Below the pieces are notes generated by a model, which worked only from the letters and a program-made list of their open reading frames with translations, had not been told where the DNA came from and searched no databases. A stretch of 43,061 nucleotides of DNA from an uncultured Oscillospiraceae bacterium (GTDB lineage Bacteria; Bacillota; Clostridia; Oscillospirales; Oscillospiraceae): the NCBI GenBank assembly GCA_944385785.1, contig CALWYO010000026.1:1-43061 (forward strand), read 5' to 3'. Positions 1 through 7,718 of this stretch are shown here, piece after piece. The translations under genes and the position numbers were made by a program. Each line of letters begins with the position of its first letter. Positions within the stretch are counted from its first letter, which is position 1.

Positions 1-96
1 GTCAGCGAAGTCGGTTGCGGAGGCGGTTATCGCCAGTGTGCCGACTGCCATGACTACTGCCAAGACCACACACAGGGTCTTCTTCAGAGTCTTCAT
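1..96 (-). CDS. Secreted protein, N-terminal part only (probable surface/SLH-type protein)
   Basis: Only the first 32 codons lie in the window; the gene runs off the left edge. The ATG at 94-96 is preceded by a strong ribosome binding site (GGAGG, 106-110 on the complement). The peptide starts with MKTLKK, continues with a hydrophobic core of about 17 residues rich in Val/Ala/Leu, and has an Ala-Ser-Ala cleavage site followed by TDFAD. This is a classical Sec signal peptide. A mature N terminus of the type 'TDFxD' is common in clostridial S-layer-homology proteins, so a surface protein is my best guess, but no domain is visible. It is preceded by an unusually long structured leader and a good promoter. 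Confidence 0.7.
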   Translation of the reverse strand, partial: MKTLKKTLCVVLAVVMAVGTLAITASATDFAD

Positions 97-522
97 GTAG
101 TGTTTCCTCCTTAATAAAAATATAAAAATTTGCCCGTACATGAAACCGGACTTTTTGATATGTAAACGCCGAATGGGGCGCAAACACCTTTTTTATCGCC
201 GGCCACCTTTCAATTTATGACCGGCACCCCCTCCCCATGACTCTTTTATGGTTCGGAGATGATGGGCTTTCACCCTTGCCCTGAAACCCAGCGTCATTCC
301 TCCACAGAATTTAAGGAGGAGTACGGCGGGAAGCCAAGGTCGGGCGGCCCTTATAACCCCCGCCGTACACTGACATAATGAAGACTCTCACCGCCTCGAA
401 AAAGTTCCAAGGCAGGCCTGCCGGATTTACGGTAAACGGTAAAGAATCTGCATCGCTGAGGTGATCTACGGGACAAAAACTGCGACACCAAATGAGCTGC
501 TGCGCGCCTGTCCCATAAGTCG
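97..522 (-). ncRNA. Long structured 5' leader, candidate cis-regulatory RNA (unidentified)
   Basis: Between the minus-strand promoter (528-556) and the ATG at 96 lies an untranslated leader of about 425 nt full of complementary segments. Read on the minus strand: GGGACA pairs with TGTCCC 40 nt later near the 5' end; TTTACCG repeats around 440; GTACGGCGGG pairs with CCCGCCGTAC (about 365-325); TCCTCC pairs with GGAGGA (about 322-298); GGGTTTCA pairs with TGAAAGCCC (about 290-265); ATCTCC pairs with GGGGAG (about 262-230); and GCCGG pairs with CCGGC at about 223-199. I compared it from memory with the c-di-AMP (ydaO), c-di-GMP, cobalamin and T-box consensus and could not make a convincing match. 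A riboswitch-like function is inference. Confidence 0.5.
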
Positions 523-527
523 ATAAC

Positions 528-556
528 ATTTTAGCATAGCGGGACATCGATGTCAA
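528..556 (-). promoter_or_regulatory. Promoter of the leftward secreted-protein gene
   Basis: On the minus strand a perfect TTGACA -35 (complement of 551-556) is followed after 17 bp by TAAAAT (complement of 528-533) with an extended -10 TGC just upstream. Transcription would start near 521, giving a leader of about 425 nt. Confidence 0.7.
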
Positions 557-1223
557 CTGTGGCCAAAATATTCGTTACAAAAAAGTTACAATATACGCCA
601 AAATCTGAAAGTCTTACTGCCGCAAGGCTTTTCAGGTTTTTCACATGGGCGTATATTCCGTTTTTCATACCAACAAGTAACAAAAGATTATAAAAAATGG
701 GGCACTTGTTGAAAAATGTCATTATAGGATTACAGCAAATTACTTTCTAATCTTTCACCTTGTAACCTGTTACAGTTAATTTTACTCATTTTCTTCTAAT
801 TTGCAAGAGTTTTTTACAAAAAAACAGGTGTAATTTGCCAAAAATTTTGTTTACCCTGTGTGTATGAGACGGAGGGGGTAAGTTTTTTTCGTATTCATTT
901 CAGTTTTTGAGAATTGGGGCTGGAGAGAAATCTGCGCGATTTTGTTCCCAGTAATGCGGACGAACCGCGCACCCTGCGGGTGCACTCTCAGCCTCCCTTG
1001 GGAATCTGGGACAAAATCTTCGATTTTGTTCCCATTTTTTGCGGCTGACCCGCGCGCCCTTCGGGCACACTCTCAGCCTCCCTGTGTTTTTTGGCCGGTA
1101 CACGCCCGTCCAAAAAACAGATTTAACTTTATTTTGTTGCTAACGCAACAAAACTCTTGCAGAGGGCTTTTATGTGATTTTTATCACCGCTGCTATAGGC
1201 ATATACATTATAATATATAACTA
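557..1223. other. Gene-free AT-rich region with a long imperfect hairpin
   Basis: No coding sequence is convincing here. A two-part inverted repeat spans 591-656: atatacgcc (591-599) pairs with ggcgtatat (648-656), and inside it aaaatctgaa pairs with ttcaggtttt (631-640). Direct repeats lie further on at 937-1083. Several short tracts with the word gttaca (575-589, 766-773) recur. Nothing else was recognised. Confidence 0.5.
937..1083. repeat. Tandem imperfect repeat, two ~62-bp units
   Basis: Unit 1 (937-998) and unit 2 (1021-1083) both begin with cgattttgttccca and end with ctctcagcctccct, with a GC-rich hairpin in the middle (gcaccctgcgggtgc in unit 1, gcccttcgggc in unit 2). Between them acaaaatc-ttc-gattttgt (1011-1029) forms a perfect small hairpin. 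No reading frame is preserved between the units, so this looks like a REP-like intergenic element. Confidence 0.6.
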
Positions 1224-1256
1224 AATGAACCGGACTTGCTGGAAGTCCGGTTCATT
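1224..1256 (-). terminator. Terminator downstream of pheT
   Basis: Perfect inverted repeat aatgaaccggactt-gctgg-aagtccggttcatt just 20 bp beyond the pheT stop, followed on the minus strand by an AT-rich tract. Confidence 0.75.
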
Positions 1257-1275
1257 ACTGCAATTCACAAATTTT

Positions 1276-3990
1276 TTATCTCAGGGTGGCACCCAGTTCT
1301 TTATCAAGGGCGGTGAGAATGGATTTCACTGCCTCATCGGCCTGCTGGTCCTTGAGAGTGCTCTCATCAGATCTTAGTGTCAGGGAATACGCCGTGCTTC
1401 TCCGTCCCTCTGGTATCCCTGGGCCGGTGTACACGTCAAAGAGTTTCACATCCCGCAGATATTCGCCTCCGGCGCGGCGGATGCAGTCCTCAATGGCGGC
1501 GACGGTTATTCCCGCGTCGCAGACTATAGCCAGGTCACGGGTGACGGCGGGGTATCTGGGCAGCGGCGTGTACTCGGGGTCAGCGCCCTTTACATTCATC
1601 AGCTGCTGGAAGTCCAGCTCGGCGCAGTAGAGCTCGCCGTCAACTCCGTAATTTTGGGCAACAATCGGATGGATCTGTCCTATCACGCCTATGCGTCTGT
1701 CACCTGAGTACACATCGGCACAGCGGCCGGGGTGGTAAGATGGATTCGGCGTTTTCGGCACCTGGAAGCTAATATTTTCAGCGCGGATATCGCGAAGTAT
1801 GGCCTCAACTGCACCTTTGAGAGCGTAGAAGTCCATATCCTGTCCATAGGCGCCCATGGAGAGGACTCTATTCTCTACTGCCAGCCCGTCTTCTCCGCCA
1901 GGCAGGTATATGCGGCCCACCTCGTAGAGCTTCACGTTCTGATTCCTGTAGTTATAATTACGGGCCAGGATCTCCAGAATGGAGGGCAGCACCGTGGTAC
2001 GCATTATGGAGGTATCTTCACCTAATGGGTTTAATATTTTAAATGATTTACGGCGGGGATCATCTTCCGGCCAGCGTATTTTATCATAGCATGTTGGAGA
2101 GATAAAGGAATAGGTTATTATCTCATCGTATCCACAGGCCCTGCATATCGCTCCAAGCTGGTTTTCCAGTTTCTGTTCCGGTGAGTAGCCACCCAGGGTT
2201 GTCTGGCCCAGCATCAACGTAGTGGGGATGTTGTTGTAGCCGTAGAATCTGGCCACCTCTTCGGCCAGGTCCGCTATGCCCTCCACATCGCCGCGCCAGG
2301 ATGGTATAACCACCTGGGCGGGGCCAGAGGGGATACTTCCGTCCTCAGTGCGGATTTCCACGCGAGCCAGGTATTTGTACATATCTTCGGCGGGGATATC
2401 TGTTCCAAGCAGTGCGTTTACCCTCTCTGGGTCCATCATTATCGTCCGAGGCTGGGGGACAAAGTTCAATATATCGATGACTCCGTCCACAACTTCTCCG
2501 GCGCCCAGCATTTCGACAAGTTCACAGGCGCGTTGCACCGCGGGGAATGTATTCAAAGGATCCAGTCCCTTTTCAAATTTTGCGGAAGCCTCTGTACGCA
2601 TACCAAGAGCAAGGGCCCCCTTGCGGATGCATGTCCCGTCAAAGCAGGCGGACTCGAATACTACATCGACTGTATCGTCTACAATCTCCGAGTTCTCGCC
2701 GCCCATAATTCCGGCAAGTCCCACTGCCCGGGTCTCGTCGGCTATAACCAGGTGGTTTTTATTGAGCTTTCTCACCTGGCCATCCAGCGTTGTCAGCTCC
2801 TCGCCCTCCTCCGCAAGACGGACTATTATCTTTCCGCCTTTAACATAGCGGTAGTCAAAAGCGTGCATTGGCTGGCCGTATTCCAGCATAACATAGTTTG
2901 TTATATCCACTATATTATTTATCGGCCTGACGCCCATAGCGCGAAGCCGTTCACGCATCCACTTTGGAGATGGCGCTATCTTCACGTTGCGGACCATCCT
3001 GGCGGTGTAGCGCGGGACAAGGTCCACAGCGGGCGTTTCAACATCCAGAAGTTCTGTGAGCTCGCCGGGCCCGCCGCCCTTAACCTGTGGTTCATGGAGG
3101 GTGATGGGCGTATCGAAGGTGGCGGAGACCTCCCTGGCAAGTCCAATAACGCTTAGACAATCTGGCCTGTTGGGGGTAATTTCAAATTCCACCACGCTGT
3201 CGTCAGCATTTATAATTGGCTTTATGTCATCGCCGGGCGCCATCCCATCTTCACGCAGGATGAAGATGCCGTCCTCTATGCAGTGGGGGAATTCCGCCTG
3301 CTGAGCCCGAAGGTCGGCAAGGGTGCAGTAGCTGTCAGTCTTAGTGTTGTAAGCGGCGAGATCCCCTACGTGGAGGTTGGCGCAGCATGTGTCCGGGCAG
3401 ACGGTAGCTCCGCCGATGTCCGCGCAGGTGTGGAAGGAGCCATCCTCCTGGGGCGTGACCTCCAGCAGTTTGGCGCAGACTACAGGCCCAAAGACCTTGT
3501 CACCGGGTTTGATGTCGGCTGGGATAGAGGGCTTATCCTTCTCCAGCGGGTGATAGTCGTTTAAAAGGGCGGCCGGTATAATCTGACCGTAGGGGAAATC
3601 CCTGGTATCAAGCCCCAGCTCCGAGAGACCGCACATCATACCGTCGGAGAGGGCGCCTCTGAGCATCCCCCGCTCTATCCTCTTGCCGCCTGGCAGCATG
3701 GAGTCGTGCAGAGCAACGGGCACATAGTCGCCCACATGTACATTCCATGCGCCTGTCACTATCTGTACCGGCGACTCCTTGCCTACGTCCACCTGGCAGA
3801 TCCACATATGGTCGCTGTCAGGATGGCGCTCCATTGACGTAACTTTGCCGACGACAACATTGGAGATCTCGGCTCCCAGATCATGAGTCAGTTCCACTTT
3901 TGAGCCGGAGAGGGTCATAGCCTCGGCAAAATCTTTGTCATTGGCGTCAACTGTTACAAATTCTCTCAGCCATTTTCTGCTTAAATTCAT
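1276..3990 (-). CDS. pheT: Phenylalanyl-tRNA synthetase beta subunit
   Basis: Beta chain of the alpha2-beta2 cytoplasmic enzyme that charges tRNA-Phe. The 904-residue product has the family order: N-terminal EMAP/tRNA-binding domain (about 40-130, HPDSDHMWICQVDVG), the ITPNRPDCLS motif (about 270-280) opening the B3/B4 editing region, the B5 domain, a catalytic-like core, and a C-terminal ferredoxin-fold anticodon-binding domain (FDX-ACB; PLPRYPAVTRDLAIVCD). Family members are usually near 800 residues; the surplus is an insertion of about 105 residues (roughly 132-238) within the N-terminal part, containing several cysteines (CPDTCC near 198-203). The start ATG has a good ribosome binding site (AGGAG), and the gene follows pheS by 18 bp in the same T-box-controlled operon. 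Confidence 0.95.
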   Translation of the reverse strand: MNLSRKWLREFVTVDANDKDFAEAMTLSGSKVELTHDLGAEISNVVVGKVTSMERHPDSDHMWICQVDVGKESPVQIVTGAWNVHVGDYVPVALHDSMLPGGKRIERGMLRGALSDGMMCGLSELGLDTRDFPYGQIIPAALLNDYHPLEKDKPSIPADIKPGDKVFGPVVCAKLLEVTPQEDGSFHTCADIGGATVCPDTCCANLHVGDLAAYNTKTDSYCTLADLRAQQAEFPHCIEDGIFILREDGMAPGDDIKPIINADDSVVEFEITPNRPDCLSVIGLAREVSATFDTPITLHEPQVKGGGPGELTELLDVETPAVDLVPRYTARMVRNVKIAPSPKWMRERLRAMGVRPINNIVDITNYVMLEYGQPMHAFDYRYVKGGKIIVRLAEEGEELTTLDGQVRKLNKNHLVIADETRAVGLAGIMGGENSEIVDDTVDVVFESACFDGTCIRKGALALGMRTEASAKFEKGLDPLNTFPAVQRACELVEMLGAGEVVDGVIDILNFVPQPRTIMMDPERVNALLGTDIPAEDMYKYLARVEIRTEDGSIPSGPAQVVIPSWRGDVEGIADLAEEVARFYGYNNIPTTLMLGQTTLGGYSPEQKLENQLGAICRACGYDEIITYSFISPTCYDKIRWPEDDPRRKSFKILNPLGEDTSIMRTTVLPSILEILARNYNYRNQNVKLYEVGRIYLPGGEDGLAVENRVLSMGAYGQDMDFYALKGAVEAILRDIRAENISFQVPKTPNPSYHPGRCADVYSGDRRIGVIGQIHPIVAQNYGVDGELYCAELDFQQLMNVKGADPEYTPLPRYPAVTRDLAIVCDAGITVAAIEDCIRRAGGEYLRDVKLFDVYTGPGIPEGRRSTAYSLTLRSDESTLKDQQADEAVKSILTALDKELGATLR

Positions 3991-4008
3991 TTCCTACCCA
4001 CTCCTCTC

Positions 4009-5034
4009 TTAAAACTGTTCCAGGAACCGGACGTCGTTTTCAAAAATCAATCGCAAATCTGCTATTTTAAAGCGGCGCATTGCGGTTCTCTCCAAACCTA
4101 TGCCAAAAGCCCAGCCGGAGTACACATCTGGGTCGATTCCGCTCATGCGGAGCACGTTGGGATGTATCATTCCAGCGCCAAGGAGCTCAATCCAGCCTTC
4201 GCCTTTACAGGTTGGACAGCCTACGCCGCCGCACTTGTGGCACTGGACGTCCATTTCGCACGAGGGCTCCGTAAAGGGGAAGTGATGAGGGCGGAATCTG
4301 GTCTTTGTCCCTTTGCCATACAGTTGTTCAACCACAGTGTTCAGCGTTCCCTTCAGATCCGCCATGGTCACATTTTTATCTATGACCATTCCCTCAACCT
4401 GATGGAACATTGGAGAATGGGTGGCGTCCACCTCATCCTTCCTGTATACCCGTCCAGGCGCGATTATCCTGATGGGCAGAGGCATTGTCTCCATCGCCCT
4501 GACCTGCATTGGGGAGGTCTGGCTTCGCAGCATGACGCGGCTGTCGCTGTCAAAATAGAATGTATCCGACCAGTCTCTGGAGGGGTGTCCTTCGCCTGCG
4601 TTAAGTTTATCGAAGTTATAGCTGGCAAGCTCAATCTCCGGTCCGTCCAGAACTGTAAAGCCCATACCTATAAATATCTCTTTTATCTCCTCCAGCGCGA
4701 TATACATCGGATGCTGGTGTCCCATATTGTGCTCTTTACCCGGCACTGTAACATCAAGAGCTTCTTTTTTCAGCCTCTGCTCCATGGCCAGCGCCTCAAT
4801 CTCCCGTCGGGCATCGGCAATTTTACTCTCAATTGCTGAACGCACCTCGTTTGCAAGCTGACCCATCTTTGGCCGCTCGTCAGCGGGCAAAGCGCCCATC
4901 TGCTTCAAGATTGCTGTGAGCGCTCCTTTTTTCCCCAGGTATTTTACCCGCAGTTCCTCAAGTTCCTGAGACGTCCTAACCTGCTCAAGCCGCTTTACGG
5001 CCTCCTCGCGTATTTCGCGCAGCTTTTCTTTCAT
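4009..5034 (-). CDS. pheS: Phenylalanyl-tRNA synthetase alpha subunit
   Basis: Catalytic subunit of PheRS; forms phenylalanyl-adenylate and transfers Phe to tRNA. The 341-residue length matches the family (about 340). An N-terminal coiled-coil tRNA-binding part (MKEKLREIREEAVKRLEQ) is followed by the class II core: motif 2 region (THSPMFHQVEGMVID), FTEPSCEMDV, a CxxCxxxxCxxC segment, and motif 3 with GIGLERTAMRRF. The open frame extends 46 codons upstream, but that extension runs through the T-box leader; the ATG at 5032-5034 with GGAG eight bases upstream fits the family start. First gene of pheS-pheT. Confidence 0.95.
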   Translation of the reverse strand: MKEKLREIREEAVKRLEQVRTSQELEELRVKYLGKKGALTAILKQMGALPADERPKMGQLANEVRSAIESKIADARREIEALAMEQRLKKEALDVTVPGKEHNMGHQHPMYIALEEIKEIFIGMGFTVLDGPEIELASYNFDKLNAGEGHPSRDWSDTFYFDSDSRVMLRSQTSPMQVRAMETMPLPIRIIAPGRVYRKDEVDATHSPMFHQVEGMVIDKNVTMADLKGTLNTVVEQLYGKGTKTRFRPHHFPFTEPSCEMDVQCHKCGGVGCPTCKGEGWIELLGAGMIHPNVLRMSGIDPDVYSGWAFGIGLERTAMRRFKIADLRLIFENDVRFLEQF

Positions 5035-5109
5035 CTTATCAGCTCCATGTATTTTACATTTGTAAAAGTTTTTACATAATAATCGGCTAATATTTTTACA
5101 GGTGACAAA

Positions 5110-5330
5110 AATAAGACTCTCTGCCCCCAAATGGGACGGAGAGTCTCCGCGGTACCACCCATATTCGCGCACAAAGTCGCGCTCTCAATTGCCTGTAACG
5201 GGGCCTCCGCCGGTGATTGGCCGGTGCTCCAGGGCGAACTAAGTACGTTTTCCGCAGGAGGCTTTCAGCCGGGGACCTCCCTCTCTTTTGCATCCAGTTC
5301 GTACTATTTTCCCCTTCATCGCATTTTGCA
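5110..5330 (-). promoter_or_regulatory. T-box leader, phenylalanine-specific
   Basis: The minus strand carries the T-box core GGGTGGTACCGCG (complement of 5148-5160), followed by an intrinsic terminator (GACTCTC ... GAGAGTC, complement of about 5114-5146) and a U-rich tail. Upstream is a stem I with the AGAGAGGGAGG-type purine element. Aligning the distal part with the alanine T-box at 34126-34330 puts a UUC codon (complement of 5236-5238) in the specifier position, matching the phenylalanine enzyme downstream. Uncharged tRNA-Phe should stabilise the antiterminator and turn on pheST. Confidence 0.9.
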
Positions 5331-5338
5331 CAATCTAT

Positions 5339-5367
5339 GTTATATCATATCCGCATAGATTAAGCAA
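5339..5367 (-). promoter_or_regulatory. Probable pheST promoter
   Basis: Minus-strand TTGCTT (complement of 5362-5367), 17-bp spacer, TATAAC (complement of 5339-5344), placed just before the T-box. An AATCTATG / CATAGATT inverted repeat (5332-5361) overlaps it. Confidence 0.5.
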
Positions 5368-5430
5368 TACAAATTTTCTGCAAAAAAGTTTACTGCAATC
5401 AATTACTGGCTGCAGCAATTGTTATCCAGC

Positions 5431-5456
5431 GTGAAACTTCATGCGCCGTGGGCACC
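5431..5456 (+). repeat. Copy A of a dispersed intergenic motif (AAACTTCATG-type)
   Basis: gtgaaacttcatgcgccgtg followed by ggcacc. Related sequences occur at 19978-20004 (complement), 34021-34040 (complement) and 39021-39047, always between genes. Here it is followed by a hairpin aaaaggcc-atgc-ggcctttt (about 5466-5485). Confidence 0.5.
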
Positions 5457-5526
5457 GCTTGCCGAAAAAGGCCATGCGGCCTTTTCCGACAGCCTCACAC
5501 ACTCTCTTTTCTTTATGAAAAAACTG

Positions 5527-5555
5527 TTGCAAATGCCGGAAAATTTAATTATTCT
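5527..5555 (+). promoter_or_regulatory. Promoter of the nnr operon
   Basis: TTGCAA (5527-5532), 17-bp spacer, TATTCT (5550-5555), about 50 bp upstream of the start codon at 5607. Confidence 0.5.
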
Positions 5556-5606
5556 ATAGGCAGTTATAAGTTTATACATTTATATTTATAACAGGAGGCC
5601 ATTTAT

Positions 5607-7115
5607 ATGGAGCTTTGCACAGCTGCCCAGGCAAAGGCTATGGATGAATATACTATTAATATTCTGGGCGTGCCATCTATCAAACTGATGGAGCGGGCCT
5701 CAGAGCATCTGGCGCAGGAATCGCTTAAAATCATGGGCAGCGGCAAGAGCGCCGCCATATTTTGCGGACATGGAAACAACGGAGGCGATGGTATAGGCGC
5801 GGCGTTGCGACTTATCAACGCTGGGAAAAACGTCAGCGTGTTCCTTGTGGGCGACCCTTTAAAGTTATCCCGTGACACCGGCCAGATGGCACGCAGACTA
5901 CAGAAACTGGGTGTCCCCCTTGAATTATTGCCAGACAGCGATGACGATATAATAAGCCGTCTTGCCGGTTGCAGCGTAATAGTCGACGCCATATACGGAT
6001 TTGGATTTCACCTTCCCTTAAGCGGCGCAGCTCAGCGGACGTGCAGGCTCATAAATCTCTCCAATATACCAGTGGTGGCAGCCGATATGCCCAGCGGCGT
6101 GGAAACGGACACCGGATTCGCCGATGAGTATGCCGTCCGCGCCCATGTGACGGTTACATTTTCAAAGGCAAAGATCGGTCAGTTTATCGCTCCGGGGACG
6201 CTTTTTTGCGGCGATGTTAAAGTTTGCGATATTGGTGTGTCTTCGCCGCCTCAATCTGAAGTCCCGCCATCTGTAGAAACAGTGGAGGTCTCCAGGCTTT
6301 TTCCCCTGCGCCCCAGAAACGCGCATAAGGGAATGTTTGGCAAGTGCCTTATTATAGCCGGCAGCGTAGGATATACAGGCGCGCCGTCTTTCGCATCCCG
6401 AGCCGCGGTAAAATCTGGAGCCGGCCTTGTATTCCTTGGGGTCCCAGAGTCAATATATACTATAGAGGCCATAAAAAACGACGAGGCCATGCCTTTCCCA
6501 CTACCGTGCGATGGCGACGGTATTATCTCTCCAGCGGCAACCGATATAGTGCTTGAAAGGCTTGCTAAATGCGACGCCTGCCTTATAGGTCCGGGGCTTG
6601 GCATATCCGACGGCGCTGAAAAAGTGGTATCTGCCGTTATAGAAAGCTCCACAGTCCCCCTGGTTATAGATGCAGATGGCATAACCGCCGTTTCCAGGAA
6701 TATAGATATACTGGAGAAGGCGAAATGTCCCGTAATTCTCACTCCCCACGACGGTGAGTTTGCCAGGCTGGGCGGCGATCTGTCTGCAAAAGACAGGCTC
6801 ACCGCAGCAAGGGACTTCTCCATGGAGCACAAGTCAGTCCTTGTTCTCAAGGGGTATCACACGATAGTTGCCACGCCTGACGGCCGCGCTTTTGTAAATA
6901 CCACCGGCAATCCAGGTATGGCAAAAGGCGGCAGCGGAGATGTGCTCTCCGGCATCATGCTATCCCTTTTGGGTCAGAAGCTGCCTGTTGATGAGGCTGT
7001 GGTGAAGTCAGTTTATATTCACGGCCTTGCCGGTGATATCTGCTCAGAAAAGCTGGGTGAATGTTCCATGACGCCTTCCGATATTATAGACGCCATAAAG
7101 GACGTTACGAGGTGA
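5607..7115 (+). CDS. nnr: Bifunctional NAD(P)HX epimerase / ADP-dependent NAD(P)HX dehydratase
   Basis: Repairs hydrated NADH and NADPH: the N-terminal YjeF_N epimerase domain (about 1-210, with GHGNNGGDG as nucleotide-binding loop) interconverts R and S forms, and the C-terminal ribokinase-like domain (about 230-500) dehydrates the S form at the expense of ADP. The dehydratase signature GNPGMAKGGSGDVLSG is intact near residue 435, as is the earlier GPGLG motif. The 502-residue length is standard for the fused enzyme. The start ATG follows AGGAGG by eight bases. It is first in a rightward unit with a lipoprotein and alr; pairing with alr is common in Firmicutes. The cytoplasmic location is inferred from the lack of a signal sequence. 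Confidence 0.94.
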   Translation: MELCTAAQAKAMDEYTINILGVPSIKLMERASEHLAQESLKIMGSGKSAAIFCGHGNNGGDGIGAALRLINAGKNVSVFLVGDPLKLSRDTGQMARRLQKLGVPLELLPDSDDDIISRLAGCSVIVDAIYGFGFHLPLSGAAQRTCRLINLSNIPVVAADMPSGVETDTGFADEYAVRAHVTVTFSKAKIGQFIAPGTLFCGDVKVCDIGVSSPPQSEVPPSVETVEVSRLFPLRPRNAHKGMFGKCLIIAGSVGYTGAPSFASRAAVKSGAGLVFLGVPESIYTIEAIKNDEAMPFPLPCDGDGIISPAATDIVLERLAKCDACLIGPGLGISDGAEKVVSAVIESSTVPLVIDADGITAVSRNIDILEKAKCPVILTPHDGEFARLGGDLSAKDRLTAARDFSMEHKSVLVLKGYHTIVATPDGRAFVNTTGNPGMAKGGSGDVLSGIMLSLLGQKLPVDEAVVKSVYIHGLAGDICSEKLGECSMTPSDIIDAIKDVTR

Positions 7116-7121
7116 ATTACT

Positions 7122-7697
7122 TTGCGGAAGGCCCTGCTCTGTACATTAATGGCAGCATTGATTTTAACATCTCTCTCTTCCTGCTCAAAAGCTCCTTCTC
7201 CTGAGGAGGAGCTGCAAGAGATACAGGATGAGTTTTTATCTGCGGACAGTATATCCGTCATTGCCAGTATAACTGCTGACTATGGCCAGAGAGTATACAA
7301 TTTCCGGTTAAACTACGAAAGCGATGGCGAGAACGGGCTCATAACAGTGTTGGAGCCTGAATCAATAGCCGGCGCCGCAGTAGAGATAGTAGATTCCGCT
7401 TCCACGCTGACATTCCAGGGCACGCGGGTATATACAGGCGAGATTCTGCCTGACGGTCTCTCCCCTGTAGACTCGTTGCCGGCTATGGTCTCCGCCTGCC
7501 GGCAGGGACTGGCTACGCAGGTATTTCGTGAGGATTGGGAAAATACGGCCTGCTTATGCGCTGTTTTTATCATATCTGAAGACGTTGAGTTGCGCGTATG
7601 GTTTGATGAGGCTGCACGGCTTCCCCTGCACAGTGAATTTTCTTTCCAGGGCTACACCGTGATTACATGTGATTTTGACAATATCTCCGCACAGTAA
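7122..7697 (+). CDS. Lipoprotein of unknown function
   Basis: 191 residues starting at TTG, with GAGGTG eight bases upstream that overlaps the end of the previous gene. Residues 1-20 are a lipoprotein signal peptide ending in a lipobox LSSC (Cys21), so the mature protein should be lipid-anchored outside the membrane. The rest (YNFRLNYESDGENGLITVLEPESIAGAAVEI, later LRVWFDEAARLPLHSEF) looks like an all-beta fold resembling the LolA/LppX or outer-membrane-lipoprotein-sorting-like group; this is a loose impression, not a firm assignment. Located between nnr and alr, 6 and 21 bp away, so almost certainly co-transcribed. Confidence 0.8.
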   Translation: MRKALLCTLMAALILTSLSSCSKAPSPEEELQEIQDEFLSADSISVIASITADYGQRVYNFRLNYESDGENGLITVLEPESIAGAAVEIVDSASTLTFQGTRVYTGEILPDGLSPVDSLPAMVSACRQGLATQVFREDWENTACLCAVFIISEDVELRVWFDEAARLPLHSEFSFQGYTVITCDFDNISAQ

Positions 7698-7718
7698 GAT
7701 TGGAGGCAATATTCCGCA

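Noticed and set aside
97-330. c-di-AMP (ydaO) riboswitch in front of the secreted protein
   Set aside because: GGGTGAAAGCC and CCGAACC words resemble the consensus, but the expected 3' motif and order are not found.
311-556. 81-codon minus-strand ORF in the leader
   Set aside because: It lies across the promoter and a structured leader, has no ribosome binding site and no recognisable composition.
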